A stretch of DNA of 64,000 bases from Corynespora cassiicola. Taxonomy: Eukaryota > Ascomycota > Dothideomycetes > Pleosporales > Corynesporascaceae. This document shows positions 47,651 through 60,900 of this stretch, piece by piece. The DNA lies in assembly GCA_022059125.1 (NCBI GenBank), contig JAEUWY010000008.1:1860001-1924000 (forward strand), read 5' to 3'. The translations under genes and the position numbers were made by a program. Below the pieces are notes generated by a model. That model was not told the DNA's origin. It ran no database searches and was given only the letters and a program-made list of their open reading frames with translations. How positions within the stretch are numbered: the first letter of the stretch is position 1; every line of letters starts with the position of its first letter.

Positions 47651-50600
47651 TTATTCTAACCTTATATAGTAGTAGATAATATATTTTTTTTAATATTTTT
47701 TTTAGCAGTTACTAATAATTTTATAAGTTTTTTTTTTAGTTTTTAAGTATTTTCTAAATTAGAGTATTTTTCTTATTTAACTAGAAATTTTTAAATAAAC
47801 TATTTATTTTAGAATTTTTTTTTATTTAATTTCGCAGTAGTTTAGCAGTACTTTAATTTTAAATTTACTTTTTTTTTCTATTTTATAATAAAAGTGTTTT
47901 TAAACTAGTATTTTAGTATAAGTAAGTTTTAGTAATAATACGTAGAATACTAAGTATATTCTAGTATTAGTAAAAAGTTAGAGTTTATAGTTAACTAGTC
48001 TTTTTTATTCTAAAATTAAAAATAGTCTAACTTTAATATAATCTAATTTTTTACTTAGTTATATTATTTAAAAAATTTTTATAAAAAAATATATTTTATT
48101 TTCTTTTTTTAGCTGAAGTACTATTTTTTATTTTTAGTTAATATAAAAAATAGTTTTACATTATACTGTCTTAATATTTTTTTATAATTATTTATAAAGT
48201 TTTTATAGTTTTTTTAATTTATTTATTATTTAATTTATAACTAACTTAATTTTTTTTTTAATTTTTAGTAATAGAAGATTTAGATATAGAGTTACTAATT
48301 ATCAGCCGGGCTACATCATCAAGCGAGCCATAAACATCAAAAATCGTCAGCATTTAACACTGATTAATTATACAATAACTACGTAATTAAATATTACAAT
48401 AATATAAATTATCGTAATTTACTATACAAAAAAGCCACCTATTATATTATCTGTCTATTTAAATTTTATTTTATAATATTATAAAAAGTTCCGGCGATGC
48501 TGTATATTTTTAACGTTTATTTTTAAAATATTTAAAACTTGATTATCGCGACCACCACCTATACCTAAATATATTAAACTTAGTAATAAAAAAATACTAT
48601 TAAATAAGTAATATTTAAATATTAATAAAATATTTATTTGTTTTTTTTATCGGCGGCACGCGTATACAGAGTACTTAAAAATACTGTAGTAGTAAAAGTA
48701 GCTAAAAAAAAGTTAATATAAAAAAAAGCAGCTAAATAATAAGCTTTTATATTTATACAGAAAAAAGTTCTTTTATAAATTTTTACAGAAGTCTAATTCT
48801 AAAAATTTTTATAAACTTTATATTAGATAAAATAGATAGTAGAGAAGTTATACGGCGGGTAGTTAAAAGTATACTAAGTAATCTAATTTATACAGAGATA
48901 TAAACTTTTATTACTTTTTTTTTTTACTTAATTAATTAAAAGCGTATAATTATAATAAGTTAACTCTAAAATTATTTTTAACTTTTTTAAATAATATAAA
49001 AAAAAATATAGCGTACAGACAGCGTATAAGTATAATATAAATAAAAAAAAAGTAATACTAAGGCAGGCCCGGCGGTCCCGGGTTATACTTAATTTTAAAT
49101 AATATACTATAAAATGTAATACGCATCGCATATAACTAAAAAATAAAAAACTAGTATTAATTATTAAATATATTTCTGCCTCTGAATTAATTTACAAACC
49201 TCTAATTATTATTAAAATATTACATTATAATAAAAATAAGTAGTATTAAATAGCTTAAATATACCTACTAAATATAACTACGTAATATTATCTTGCGGTT
49301 AGACTAATAATAAACTTAAACTTTAGTAAATTAAATTATTTAAAGCTAAAACTGTTTCTAATAATCTTCTATAATAGCAACTTTTTATTATAAATAATTA
49401 TTCGTCGTATATTAATAGTTATTATATTTTATATACTTTAAAATACAACATTATAATTATTAATTTTTCTCTCTACACTACTTATATTTTTTAACTTTTT
49501 AATATAGAACTTTTTTTTTTTTTATAAATAGAGTATTTAAGGCTTTTATATAATTTTATATAGTTTTCTAATACCTTTAATATTAGTAAAAAAAAGTTTT
49601 TAGCGTTGTATAGTAAAGTACAGAAAAAAATATTTATAGAAATAAATATTATTAATATTTAAAAGCACTCTAAACTGCAACCTATCTGTATTAACTATTT
49701 TTTAAAAAAAATTAATATAACTTTATTAAATTACTAGAATAAATTTAAATTTTTAGCTAGATTAATTTTATTATAATCTAACAACGTTTATAAAAATTAT
49801 ATTAATATTAAAAAAAAAACGTTAATAGAGCAGATGTCCGCTACTTAAATAAAAAAAACTATTTACTTCTAATATTTTAATATAATACTACTGCAACGTT
49901 GCTGTACTTTTCTAAAAAAAAATTTAGTAAATAGTAAGTATTAAAAAAAATTAATAGCAATTTTTATAGAGCTTTTAAATAGTATAGTAAATTTAGCGTT
50001 AGTTAAAAAAGTAAAAAAAAATAAGAATATATTCGACGAAACCTAGGCCTAGCTAGTTATTAATACTATAATACTTTACTAATATAAAATATATAAATAT
50101 AAAAAAAGTGCAAAAAAAGATTCCAGATAATTACTATTAAAAAAACGTATTTTTATATATAAAAATATCTAAAAAATATTAAAAAATAAGGCTAAAAAAA
50201 AGTAAAAAATAATTAAAACTACTATTAACGTTATCTAACTAGTAATTATATTTCTAAATTCAACGTTACACGCGAAAATATTACTATAATAAATTTAGCA
50301 GAAATATATTATTTTTATAAGCTTTTTTATTATGTATTTTAAGCTTACAGACAGAAAGTTACAGTAATAAATAATATTAAGTAAAATATTAGAAATTAAC
50401 TTACAGGCGGCGGAAAGTAGATTTTTAACACTACTTTTATAAACTTTATAAAAACCTAAATTAATAATATTAAGAAATTAGATTATACAGAGTTATAATT
50501 AGATACTAAAAACGTATAATTTACTACAGAAACTAGGCTTGTTTTAGTGTTGATAAATGCGGTGTTATTTTACAAATTCGACTCGCTTGATAATGTGGCC

Positions 50601-53600
50601 CGGCTGATAATTAGTAACTCTATTCTGTGTAATACGTAATAAAAAAATTACTTTATTATTACTAATTCTCTGTTATTAAATACTAGTTATACTATAAATA
50701 GTAGTAATACTTAATTATTTTACTTTTAGCTACTATATATCTGTAGATATATTTTTATAGTTTAATTTATTTTTTCTGTTTAACTGTCTGTCTATAAATA
50801 GTATACTATTAATAATTTTTTTTTGATTTTAATAGCTAATATTAGTATTATTTAATAGTTTAATATAAAAAGTTTATTTCTATTATTAATAATTAATTAA
50901 AGTAATTAATAATACTTAACTACGCGATTTAAAATAATCTATACTAATTTTAATATAGTATAGTTATTTCTAAATAAAATTATTTTTACGTATTTTATAA
51001 ATCTGTTTATAACTACTAAAATAGTATTATAAAATATTTTAAAAACTAAATTTTAAAATATTAATAGTTTAGTAATAAAGTTTATAGTAATATCTATTTA
51101 AAGTTTATTTAGTTTTTTTTATAGTTTATAGCTTTCTGTACTAAAAGTGTATACTATTTTCTTTTTAATATATTATATATTTTTTAATAAATTTTACTAT
51201 TTTATTTTTTAATTTAAAAATATTATATATCTGTTATATTAGTTTAATTATTTATTTAATATTTAGATATCTATATAACGGATTTTTATAATACTACTAA
51301 ATAATAATTTAGTAAAATTTTTTTAGTACTTATTAGTATACTATTATAATAAAATTAATACTATATATTAGTTTTAAAGTGCTATTTAGCGTTTACTTAA
51401 AAATAGCAGTTTTATTTATTAACTTAGTTTTTATAATATCTGTTTTTCAGCTTAAAGTTTTTATTTTTTTGTTTTTTTTATTTAGTATATAAATAATTTT
51501 AAATTTATACTATTTTAGTTCTTTACTTTATCTAGTATATTATTAATTTAATAGTTTAGTTATTATAAATATTATTAAATTTTTATAATTTAAATATACT
51601 ATAAGTTCCGAATAATTTTCTGTATAAATTTTCTAATATTTAAAAAAATCTATAATAGTAAGTAATTTTTTATTATAAATATTATAATTTTTTTTAGCTC
51701 TGCTGAATTTTTTTAAGTAGCAAATAATAAAATACTATTTTTTTTTCTTAATTAATATATACTTTTATTACTAAATTTAATACGTCTGTTTTTACACGTA
51801 AAAATTTTCTACTAATAAAAAATATAAAAACTAGTAGTAATATACTTATTTTTTTAAGTATTTTAAAAACTTATTACTAATCTGTATTCTACTTAAATAG
51901 TACGTTTTTTTTATTAATTTTATAAATAGTAGTATTTTTTTAGGTAGTAATTAATAAACTATCTATTAAAGTTACAGAATTTTAAAAAAATTATATATTT
52001 TTAACGTTTTTTAGCGTAAGCCAGTTTTTAACTACTTAATTTTTTTTTAAACTAATTTTAATTTTATATTTTTTTATAATATATTTTAAAAATTTAACTT
52101 TTTTTTATAGAATTTATATTTCTCTAGTTTAAATTATAATTCTGCTTTTTCTAAATATTTTAGTACTATTTATATATACTAGATATATTTTTAAAATTTT
52201 TTAGAAAAAACCAAAATATTATTTAAATATATAATAATAAATATATTTAAACATATTTTTAATATATTATTAATAAGTGTTTAATATGTTACAGATATAT
52301 TAATAAAACTAAATAGTATTATAAAATATTTATAGTGCCTATACCGCGTTCAGAATACTATTTTCTATTTTTTATTTTTTTTATATATATTAAGTTATAC
52401 GTGTTTTAGAAATCTAAAACTATAAATATTTACATTTTAAATAGTTTATTTTTAAGCTTTTAAATATTTAGTAGTAAATATTTATTTTTAATTATAATAT
52501 TATTAAATTTTTTATAATCTATATATAACTGCAGAAATTTATCTTTTTTAAAAAAAAAATTAAGTATTCTGTTTTTAACGTTAATTCGCGTATAAATTTT
52601 TTTTAAAAATTTTTATTAATATATATTTATAATACTATAAATTTTTTTTTAATAAACTATAAATAAGTTTAAAAGTTAGATATTTTTTTTTAAAAAGCTA
52701 TTTCGCAGTTTTAAAGCTAATACTTAAATAATATTTTATTATTTACTTTTTTTAAAAAAGTAGTTTTTATTTATTATATTTTTTAAAAATTATAAAAGTT
52801 ACGCAAGTTATTTTTAAAACTTTTATTTTTCTATTTAATAGCTTTTTATTAGATTTAGTAGAATTAACTTTTTTTTAAAAGCATTTTATTTAATTTTTTA
52901 CTATCTATATTATTTAGCATAATTTTATTTACTATTAAATACTGCTAATATATAAGTTCCAATATAATAGTGTAATCACACTTTATAAATAAAAACTTTT
53001 TTTTATTTAGTTAATATATAAGTTATACTTTTTAAATTATAGAAGTTTTAGAATAACGTTATAAATAGCTGTATTTATAATATTAAAAAAAAATTTTAGT
53101 ATCTCTAGATATTTATAGTAGTTATAGCTTTTTAATTTATTAATATTTTTTTTTATATTTTTTTTCTAGTTACTATATAAAAAAAATAATATTATTTATA
53201 AATATATATTTTTATTTTACTACGCTTTACAGCCTGCTGTAAAAAATAGTTATACTAAATTTTTATATTTAATAATATTTTTATTTAGTATTTATTAAAC
53301 TTAATAGGTAGTTTAACTAGTTTTTTTTAAGTTAGTAGCGTATAATACTTTAAATCTATTCTAAGCGCTAAGTATTATTCTAAAAAAAACTTATTACTAA
53401 ATTTATATATATATTTTTTATTTTAGTATTACTTATAATTTATATATATATATATTTACTAGAGATTTTGCATATATTTTTTATTAACTAATATATTTAT
53501 TATAAGTTTTTTAGTTTTGCTTATTTTAAAAAAAATATTATACTTATTATTTATTTTATAAGTAAGTATTATATTTATATTTTTTACACTTAAACTACTA

Positions 53601-55280
53601 TTACTTATATTTACGTAGTTTAAATAAAAACTAATTTACAGCTATTCTATTTAAATAGTAAATTTAGTATTAGTTTTTTTAGTAAAAAATTTATAAGTAG
53701 CTTACGTGCTTTAAATTTTTAAGTTTAAATAGTATTATAGTTTTTACGTATTTTAGCTTTATAAAAAACTTAAAACTATATTTAGTTTTTTATTTAGATT
53801 TAGTAGAACTTTTAGTCTAATTTTTAAATTTAGTTAGTTAACTTATTTTTATATTTTAAAACTGTATTATTATCAGCGTTCTTCTAAATTTTAGTTTTTT
53901 TTTAACTATTTATATATTACAGGTAATTTTTTTATTATACAGACGTTTTTATTAAATCTTTTTAGTTTTTTTTATAAATTTTAGCTAATTTTTATTTCTA
54001 TTCTAAATTTTTATTAATTTAAAATTTAGTAAGTTTTTTTAATTTGTACTTACAGCTGTAGTTACTTAAATATTTTTTATAATCATATATATTATAAAAG
54101 ACATTTTTTTTATAGCTAAATTTTTTAAATTTAACTTTTTCAAAAATACTTTTAGACTCTATTTAAATACTTTAATTTTAATACTAAATATAATTAAAAA
54201 AATTTTTTATTTTTTTATATTGCAGTAGTTCGCTGTTGTAGATAAATTCTATTTTATAAAATATATTTATAAGAACTTTTTATTTATCATCTACGTTAAA
54301 TTAATTATTTAAAATAGTTTATAATATATTTAGCTGTTAAATAACTTTATTTTTTAATTAATAGTTTTTTATAATAAAGTTTATTTTCTTACACGCGTAG
54401 CAAGTTATAGCCTTATTTTTAAACTTATTATTTTTTTTATTACTTTTTTATTCTGCTTTTTAGATATTACTAAAAACTATTAATTTATTACTATAAATAT
54501 TGTAAGTAAAATATATTACTTTATATTTAATTTATTTACTAGTATTAGCATTATAGTACTTTTTACTATAATTTAGTTTAGTACATTATTTATATTTTAA
54601 GTTTTAGTTTTAGTGTAATTTTATACACAGTTTATACAGTTTTTAGTTAATATTAATAAACTTATTTATAAATTATTTAAGTATATTAAGCTAAGCTTTA
54701 GAACGTATAAGTTTTTTTTTAATATTAAATTTAAGTTTTTAACAGTATATTATTATAACTATTTTATTATTTTATTTAGTAAAAATTAATAGTTACTAAA
54801 ATTTATTAGTATAGTTAGCAGCTAAAGCCTGTTATTTAAAATATTAAATAGCTTATTTAGTAATTATATTTTTATTAAAGACTTTAAAAACTTATTTAAT
54901 TTTTTTTTTAAATTTATTAAAATTTTTTATTTATTTATTAACGTCGTCGTTAGTTTCGCCGTCTTTATACTTAATAAAAGCTAGTTTAATTTATTAAAGT
55001 ATTTTATTGTTTATATATATAGCTGCGAATATAACGCGCTTTTTTTTTTAATATTTTTATTTTAAAAGTTAAAAAATAAGTTAAGCTGTAAGAGCTAGTT
55101 TTTAAACTTACTTTACTTTTTATAATAAAAATTAGATATTACTACTTTAATAGAGTTATTATCTGCTGTGTTAGATTATATAATTATACTAGTAGTAGCT
55201 TTAGCACTAATAGTACTACTAGTTAAAGTTAAAAATACGCGTAATTCTAAAGTAGTACTTATTTTAAAAAATATTTATAA
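47650..55280 (-). pseudogene. Gypsy-A third copy gag-pol remnant
   Basis: Minus strand. RT box (YLNNILVF) at about 52211-52237; zinc knuckle at about 54370-54415 reads C-Y-A-C-K-K-I-N with both first cysteines kept. The integrase region is interrupted at 48288 by the 2.3 kb TIR element. The C-terminal part is missing to the left of 47650. Dense TAA/TAG stops. Confidence 0.75.
48289..50620 (+). mobile_element. 2.33 kb TIR DNA transposon, family not recognised
   Basis: Imperfect TIRs of about 40 bp (GAGTTACTAATTATCAGCCG..., through ATCAAGCGAG) and TA on both sides (48287-48288 and 50621-50622). The empty site is visible in Gypsy-A at about 6850. The termini are hardly mutated while the interior is. 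A plus-strand frame from about 49640 to 50590 is interrupted almost only by TAA/TAG and may be the former transposase (MSAT at 49826, then ...FDETQAQLVI at about 50030), but I could not match it to a known transposase. The TA duplication favours the Tc1/mariner/pogo superfamily. Minus-strand open stretches such as 48928-49131 have no support. Confidence 0.75.
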
Positions 55281-55507
55281 TATTAAAGCTGTGCTATAAT
55301 CTATAAGTAAAACTAAAAAATAAATAGCTATTTAAGTTAATTTTTAAAAATAAGTACTAGTAAAATTATATAAGTAAAATAATATATAATATACTACATA
55401 AGTTTCTGTATTAGTAATAAAGTATAATAAATTAATAGTTAATTTTAAATAATAGATTTGCTTATAAAGTAAATATAATTATAATATATAATTATATAGG
55501 CTATATA
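55281..55507 (-). repeat. truncated Gypsy-A LTR (right)
   Basis: Matches 5277-5500 and 46579-46802; ends ATTATATAGGCTATATA and is followed at once by the Tc1-like element. Confidence 0.8.
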
Positions 55508-57504
55508 CAGAGGGGTGACATTAAAAAAAAACCAAAAAAGTTATAATGTTTAAACTAGTATAACTCTGTAACTAGACTAGCTATTGAAATAAAAAAAAAT
55601 TAATTTAATAGAGATTTATAAAAAGTTTTTATTTAGAAATAAAAAGTTAGAGTTTAAATTAAAGTTATAAAGTTATAAATAAGCTTAAAACAGAGGTAAA
55701 AAAAGTGTAAATTTAGAAGCTGATTTATTTTTTATTTAAAAAATTATTTAAACTTTTTATTTTACGCTAATTTAATTAGATTTAGTATTTATTACGTAAG
55801 CAGAAAACTAAAACTGGAGAACTAATTTAATTTTAAAAAAATAAAGTTTTGCTTATATAAGTATTTATTATATAATAATAAACTAGTTAAATTAGTATAT
55901 AAATAAACATTTCAGAAAAAAAATTCTAAATCTCTATTTTCTCTTAATAAAAATAAAATAGAACCTTACTTTTTAGACTATAAAAAAAAAGTTAATTTTT
56001 TATTAAAAGCTAATACACCTATTATAACTATTTTTAATATATTAAATAAAAATAAAAGTAGTATTAATACTACTATATAACGAATAAATAAAAAAAAATT
56101 ATTTAATAGCTTAAATAAACAACAAAATAAAAATAAAATTAAGCTATTAAAAGGAGATAAAAAAATTATTAATAGGGATTTAATGAAAAGCTCTAAAAAA
56201 AACAAGTAAAAAATATTATTAGAAAATAATGTAAAAATATCTAAAAGAAGCTTGTAAAAATATTTAAAAAAAGAAAATTATAGTATAAATATTAGTACTA
56301 AAAAGCTGTATTTAAATAAAAACAGAGCTAAAAAAAATTAGAATATATAAAAAAAAAATTTAAAAAATTTAAATTTAAATAAAATTGTATTTTCTAATAA
56401 ATTAGTAATAGAAAGAGGCCTAAGTTCTAGGCAGAAATGTATAAAAAGAAAAAGAGAAATAAAAAAGTAGAAGCTGAATTAGCTTTTATAAAATTAAATT
56501 ATAAATTAAAAAAAAATTAAAATAATTAGTACTAATTAAATTATAGCTTAAGATATTTTTATATTAGTATAAAAAGCCATTTAGATAGAAAAAAGATCAG
56601 AATTAGTGTTTATTAAAATATTTAATTTTAAAAATAACTTTAATAATACGGATTATATATAAAAAGTTTTAAAATTTATTATTAAAAAACAAATAAAACC
56701 CGGTTAGTTTATATACTTTTTTTTATTTTTTTATTAAATTATAAAATTATTATAAATACTAATTAGTTTATAGACTAGAAATTTTAATAAAATAATTCAA
56801 AAATTTATACAGCTAAACTAGTTTTAAAATAGTTTAAAAGAAATAAAATCAAGTTAAATATTTAGCTTATAGCCTAGATCTAGGACCTATAAAAAACGTC
56901 TAAGCTATATTAAAAATTAATTTTAAAAATTAAATTCTAATTTATTAGCTAAAAAAAAATAATAAAAAAATAATACTCTATTTATAAACGCTATAAATAA
57001 AGAATGGAATTTAATTCTATAAGAAATAATAGATAATTATATATTATTTTTATTTAGGTGTTGGAAAGCAGTTATTAAAGCTAAAGAATATTATACAAAA
57101 TATTAATAATTTAATTAATTATTAATTTATTTATATAGTTTGATTTTTGAATTCTTTTTTTCTACTATTATTATTATTTTTTAAATAAAAAACTTATATA
57201 AATTTTTTTTAAATCGATATATATAGTATATAAGTTTATAATAATTAAGTAAAAAAATCAAATTATACGCTAGATAAAAAATAAATCAGCACTTAATTTT
57301 GTATTTTTTTTACCTCTACTTTAAGCTTATTTATAACCTTATAACTTTAATATAAACTCTAATTTTGTTTTTCTAAATTTAAAGTTTCAATAAACTTCAA
57401 TTAAATTAATTTTTATTTCTTTTTATAGCTAGTCTAGTTAAAACGTTATATTAGTTTGAAAACTGCTATTTTTTCAATTAAACTATTTTAATATCACCCT
57501 ACTG
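55508..57504 (+). mobile_element. Tc1/mariner-like DNA transposon 2 (uninterrupted)
   Basis: 1997 bp, left TIR CAGAGGGGTGACATTAAAAA..., right end ...ATATCACCCTACTG, TA at 55506-55507 and 57505-57506. Aligns along its length with element 1. A transposase remnant on the plus strand keeps DLGPIKNV at about 56876-56899 (the SPDLxPIENVW motif; the catalytic Glu reads Lys). The interior shows RIP, milder near the left end. Confidence 0.85.
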
Positions 57505-57680
57505 TATTTATTTTAATAATTTTTTCTGTTTTTAATCTATAACAACTACAACTATAACTGTATAACTTTTAAATATATTTTTAGTTTTTAATTTTTTATA
57601 TTTACTAAAAGGTAACATTAAAAAAAAACTAATTTTTTTTTTACACTTTTTAAACTATTATAACTTTATAACTAAAATAG
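57505..57680. repeat. segment Y piece and orphan left end of a third Tc1-like element
   Basis: 57505-57604 matches Y (TTTCTGTTTTTAATCTATAA and on). At TA 57603-57604 a Tc1-like TIR begins (CTAAAAGGTAACATTAAAAA) and runs only to 57680, where Gypsy-G starts. The remainder of that element may lie beyond Gypsy-G, outside the window. Confidence 0.65.
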
Positions 57681-57903
57681 TGTCAGGTACGAATCTGAAG
57701 TAGGGTGTAAGGGTTACAACAATACGGATAGACAGGTAAAAAGGACCAAATTGTATATTGTCGTGTAGAAAAAAGAGATAAATCGCTGCCAAAACAGCTT
57801 ATAGCAACTTAGAAATATATACTATTACGCTTGTAATTAAGCTAACCTAAAACGCCCTATTATAAGCTATAATAGATTATAATAAAACACAGCTTTATAT
57901 TAC
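57681..57903 (-). repeat. Gypsy-G 3' LTR (coding sense), mostly un-RIPped
   Basis: About 220 bp starting TGTCAGG. CA and TG are abundant up to about 57830, then drop sharply. The exact inner edge is uncertain because the second LTR is outside the window. Confidence 0.6.
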
Positions 57904-57909
57904 TTTTTT

Positions 57910-60900
57910 TTTAATAGTATATAATTTTATACACTGTTATATCTGTAAGTAAAAAAAATAGTAATTATAAATATCTATTTTATATTTTAGTTTTTATTTA
58001 AAAGGTACAGTTTATACTTTTAGATTTTTAGTAGTTTATAGCAGAATATAGTAACTCTATAATTTAAAAATTATATTTAGTTTAAATATTCTGTTTTGTT
58101 ACTGTCTATAATAAAGTATAATAACTTTAGTTATTTAATTTAGTAGTTAAAACTTATTAATTTAATTTATTAAAGTTTGCTATAGTCTACAGCGGTTTTT
58201 TCTATCTACTATAAAAATTAAAATTTAATACTTTATTTTTTAGTAGGCTACTATAGACTATAGTAGGCATAATTATAACTAGTTTTACTTTTTTAAAATT
58301 AAATTAAAGTTACTTTACTTTAATAAAAAAAGTAAAAATAAAAAAGTAAAATATTAAAAAAAGTTACGGTAAAGAAGTTCTGACAGAAAAAAAATAAAAA
58401 TACTTTCTAAAAATATATAAAGAGTTTTTTTAATACTTTTTAGCTTTTAGTTTTTTTTTTTCTACTCTCTACTTTTAATTTAGTAAGTTTTTTAAAATTT
58501 CTTTATATTTTTTATTTTAAAGTATTATAGAGTACTGTACTTTATTATATTTTTTATTATAAAATATTATAAAGTATTACAGTTTGTAATGTCCTATAAT
58601 ATTCTATAATATTTTATTTTATTATATTATAGTTCTAACTAACTAGTTTAGGAACTATATACGTAATAATCAGACTATTTTAAATTTTTTTACTTTTTAA
58701 TAACTTATTTTACTTTATTATTATCTATTATAAACTTTACTAAAGTTAAAAATAATATTCTAAATAATAGCAGATTCACCTATTACATTTATACTTATTA
58801 TATTTTTTTTTTTAGTAAAAAAAAGTATTAATTTTTTAGACAGATTAGTTGCTTATATTCTGTTTTTAATAAATCTATTTAAAATTTTTATAAAAAATAG
58901 TTAGTTAAAATAGAGAAAAGTAAAATATTACTATTTAAGCAGTATTTTAGGTGCTTTATTAATAACTAGAAGTATTATACAGTAAGTTTCTATTTTTTTT
59001 ATAGTTATTTTAGGCTATTTTTAGCTATTATAAAGCTTTCTAACTTATTTTTAAGTACCTAAAGCTTTTTATAATAAATATAATATAATTTATAATTTTC
59101 TGCTTAAAATCCGCCGCAGTTACTATATAGTTTAAATTACTATAGTTTTTAATAACGCTGAAGCTGTTACTTAAAAAGCTTATTATAAAAAAGTTTATTT
59201 TAACACTATAAAAATAAAAATTTAGTAGTTTAAATTAATCTGTATCTATAAAACGTTTTTTAAGTATTTTTTATAGTAATTTTTTTAAAAATTTTTATTT
59301 TAAAGTATTTTAGACTATTCTAACATCTTATAAAAAGTTTATTCTCTATAATACTTATTTAATACTATATAATAGTGTATTTTCTGCTAATAATATTCTG
59401 TAGTTTAAAATACGCTTTAGTAAATATAAATAAAACTTTAAAAGCGTTGCTGCTAAAATAGAGGCTAAAAAGCGTATTTTTAAAGCTTTTATATCCGCCT
59501 AAATTAAAACTAACTAGAAAAATAGTAATACGCTTAAAAAGAAAATAAAATAATCTATTATATACTATAATAGCTTATACTAACGTTTTTTTTTAAAGTT
59601 GTAGTAGTAAAACTGCTTCTAGTTTATCTACTTTAGCTATTTAGAAAAAAAAAAAGTTAAAAATTTAAATTATTATTTTTAAAGCTAAACGTGCGCGTGC
59701 TCTAAAAAATAAAAAAAATACTTTTATAAAAAAAATTAAAAAGTTTTAGAAACAGATTAAGCCTCTTACTACAGCCTATACCTAGTTAATATATAGTAGT
59801 ATAAATTAGTACAGGCTTTTATAGAGTATTATAGCGTAGAAAAATCTGGGTTAGTTTTTTTTTAGCTTCTTTTTTAGTTTTATAGTTTTTTTTAAAATAT
59901 ATAAGTAATACCCGAGGTTTTCAGTAGCTCTCTATTTATTCTTTAAATAGTTTTTTTTAATATAAGTTCTCTTACTCTAATATTTTCTTTTATACCTTTT
60001 TATAATATTTTTTAGTTCTTTATAGGTTATTTTAGGCTATAATAGGCTAGTAACATCTCTATAAGTCTTTTTAACCTTTTTATATAGTTTTTAATTCTGT
60101 GTTTTTTTAAAATTATAGCGCTATTAAATACTTTTTTATATAAAAAATCTAATATTTTTTTTAGAAAAAAATATAAAGTAAAAGTAGCTATATTTTTTTT
60201 AGAAAAAAATATAAAGTAAAGGTAGCTATATTTTTTATTTTATTTTTTCAGCTAAATTTCCGGATACTAGCTTACTTTAAAGTTATTTAGCTTTTTTCTA
60301 GATATATTAATTTATTATAGGCTATAATAAGGCTTTATAGCGTAACGTGGCCTATTTACTTTTTTTTATTTATTAGCTTTAGATATTTTTTTATTTATTA
60401 GCTTTAGATATTTTTTTATTTTTAGAAATTATTAATCGCGCTAGTGCTTATATTTAGTCTAAATTTTTAAAAAAAAAAATTTTTAAAGTAATTTTTTTAT
60501 TTTACTAAATATTTCTAGATACTAACTAAAAATTCTCTCTAATCTAGCACTTTTTTAATAAAATAGATATTATTATCTATTATGCGTAATATATCTACTA
60601 ATAGTTCGCTTTAAAGTTATATTATCTTTTTTTTAGTATATTTTTTTAGTAATAATATATAAAAAACCGGGTAGATACTTTATAGTCTAAATAAATCTAC
60701 TTTATATATATCTGGTCTAATCTAAGCCAGAATAGTCTCTAGTTCTATATATTTCTAATTTAGTTTTTTTTTCGGCCTTATTAAGCGTATATACCTATTT
60801 AATATAAATACTTTATTTTCTATTACTAAAAAAATATACTTTTTTTTTATTAAAGTATTTTTTTTAATATTTATTTACTACTTTAATTTTCCGGCGATAC

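Larger units (their letters stand above)
46579..55507 (-). mobile_element. Gypsy-A third copy, damaged, with a 2.3 kb TIR element inside
   Basis: LTR pieces at 46579-46802 and 55281-55507, both in the orientation of the inner copy (5277-13885) and both cut at the same LTR position. Internal homology to Gypsy-A runs from about 47650 to 48288 and from 50621 to 55280 (minus-strand polyprotein). It lacks the 3' coding end and half of each LTR. Segment Y flanks it on the left (46531-46578), so it entered Y. Confidence 0.75.

Noticed and set aside
48928..49131. 67-codon minus-strand frame inside the 2.3 kb TIR element.
   Set aside because: Low-complexity hydrophobic/Tyr/Leu composition typical of RIPped AT-rich DNA; no transposase motif.
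55978..56205. 75-codon minus-strand frame, apparently a membrane protein.
   Set aside because: It is antisense to the Tc1 transposase remnant; the Leu/Phe/Ile-rich composition is what A-rich DNA gives on its reverse strand.
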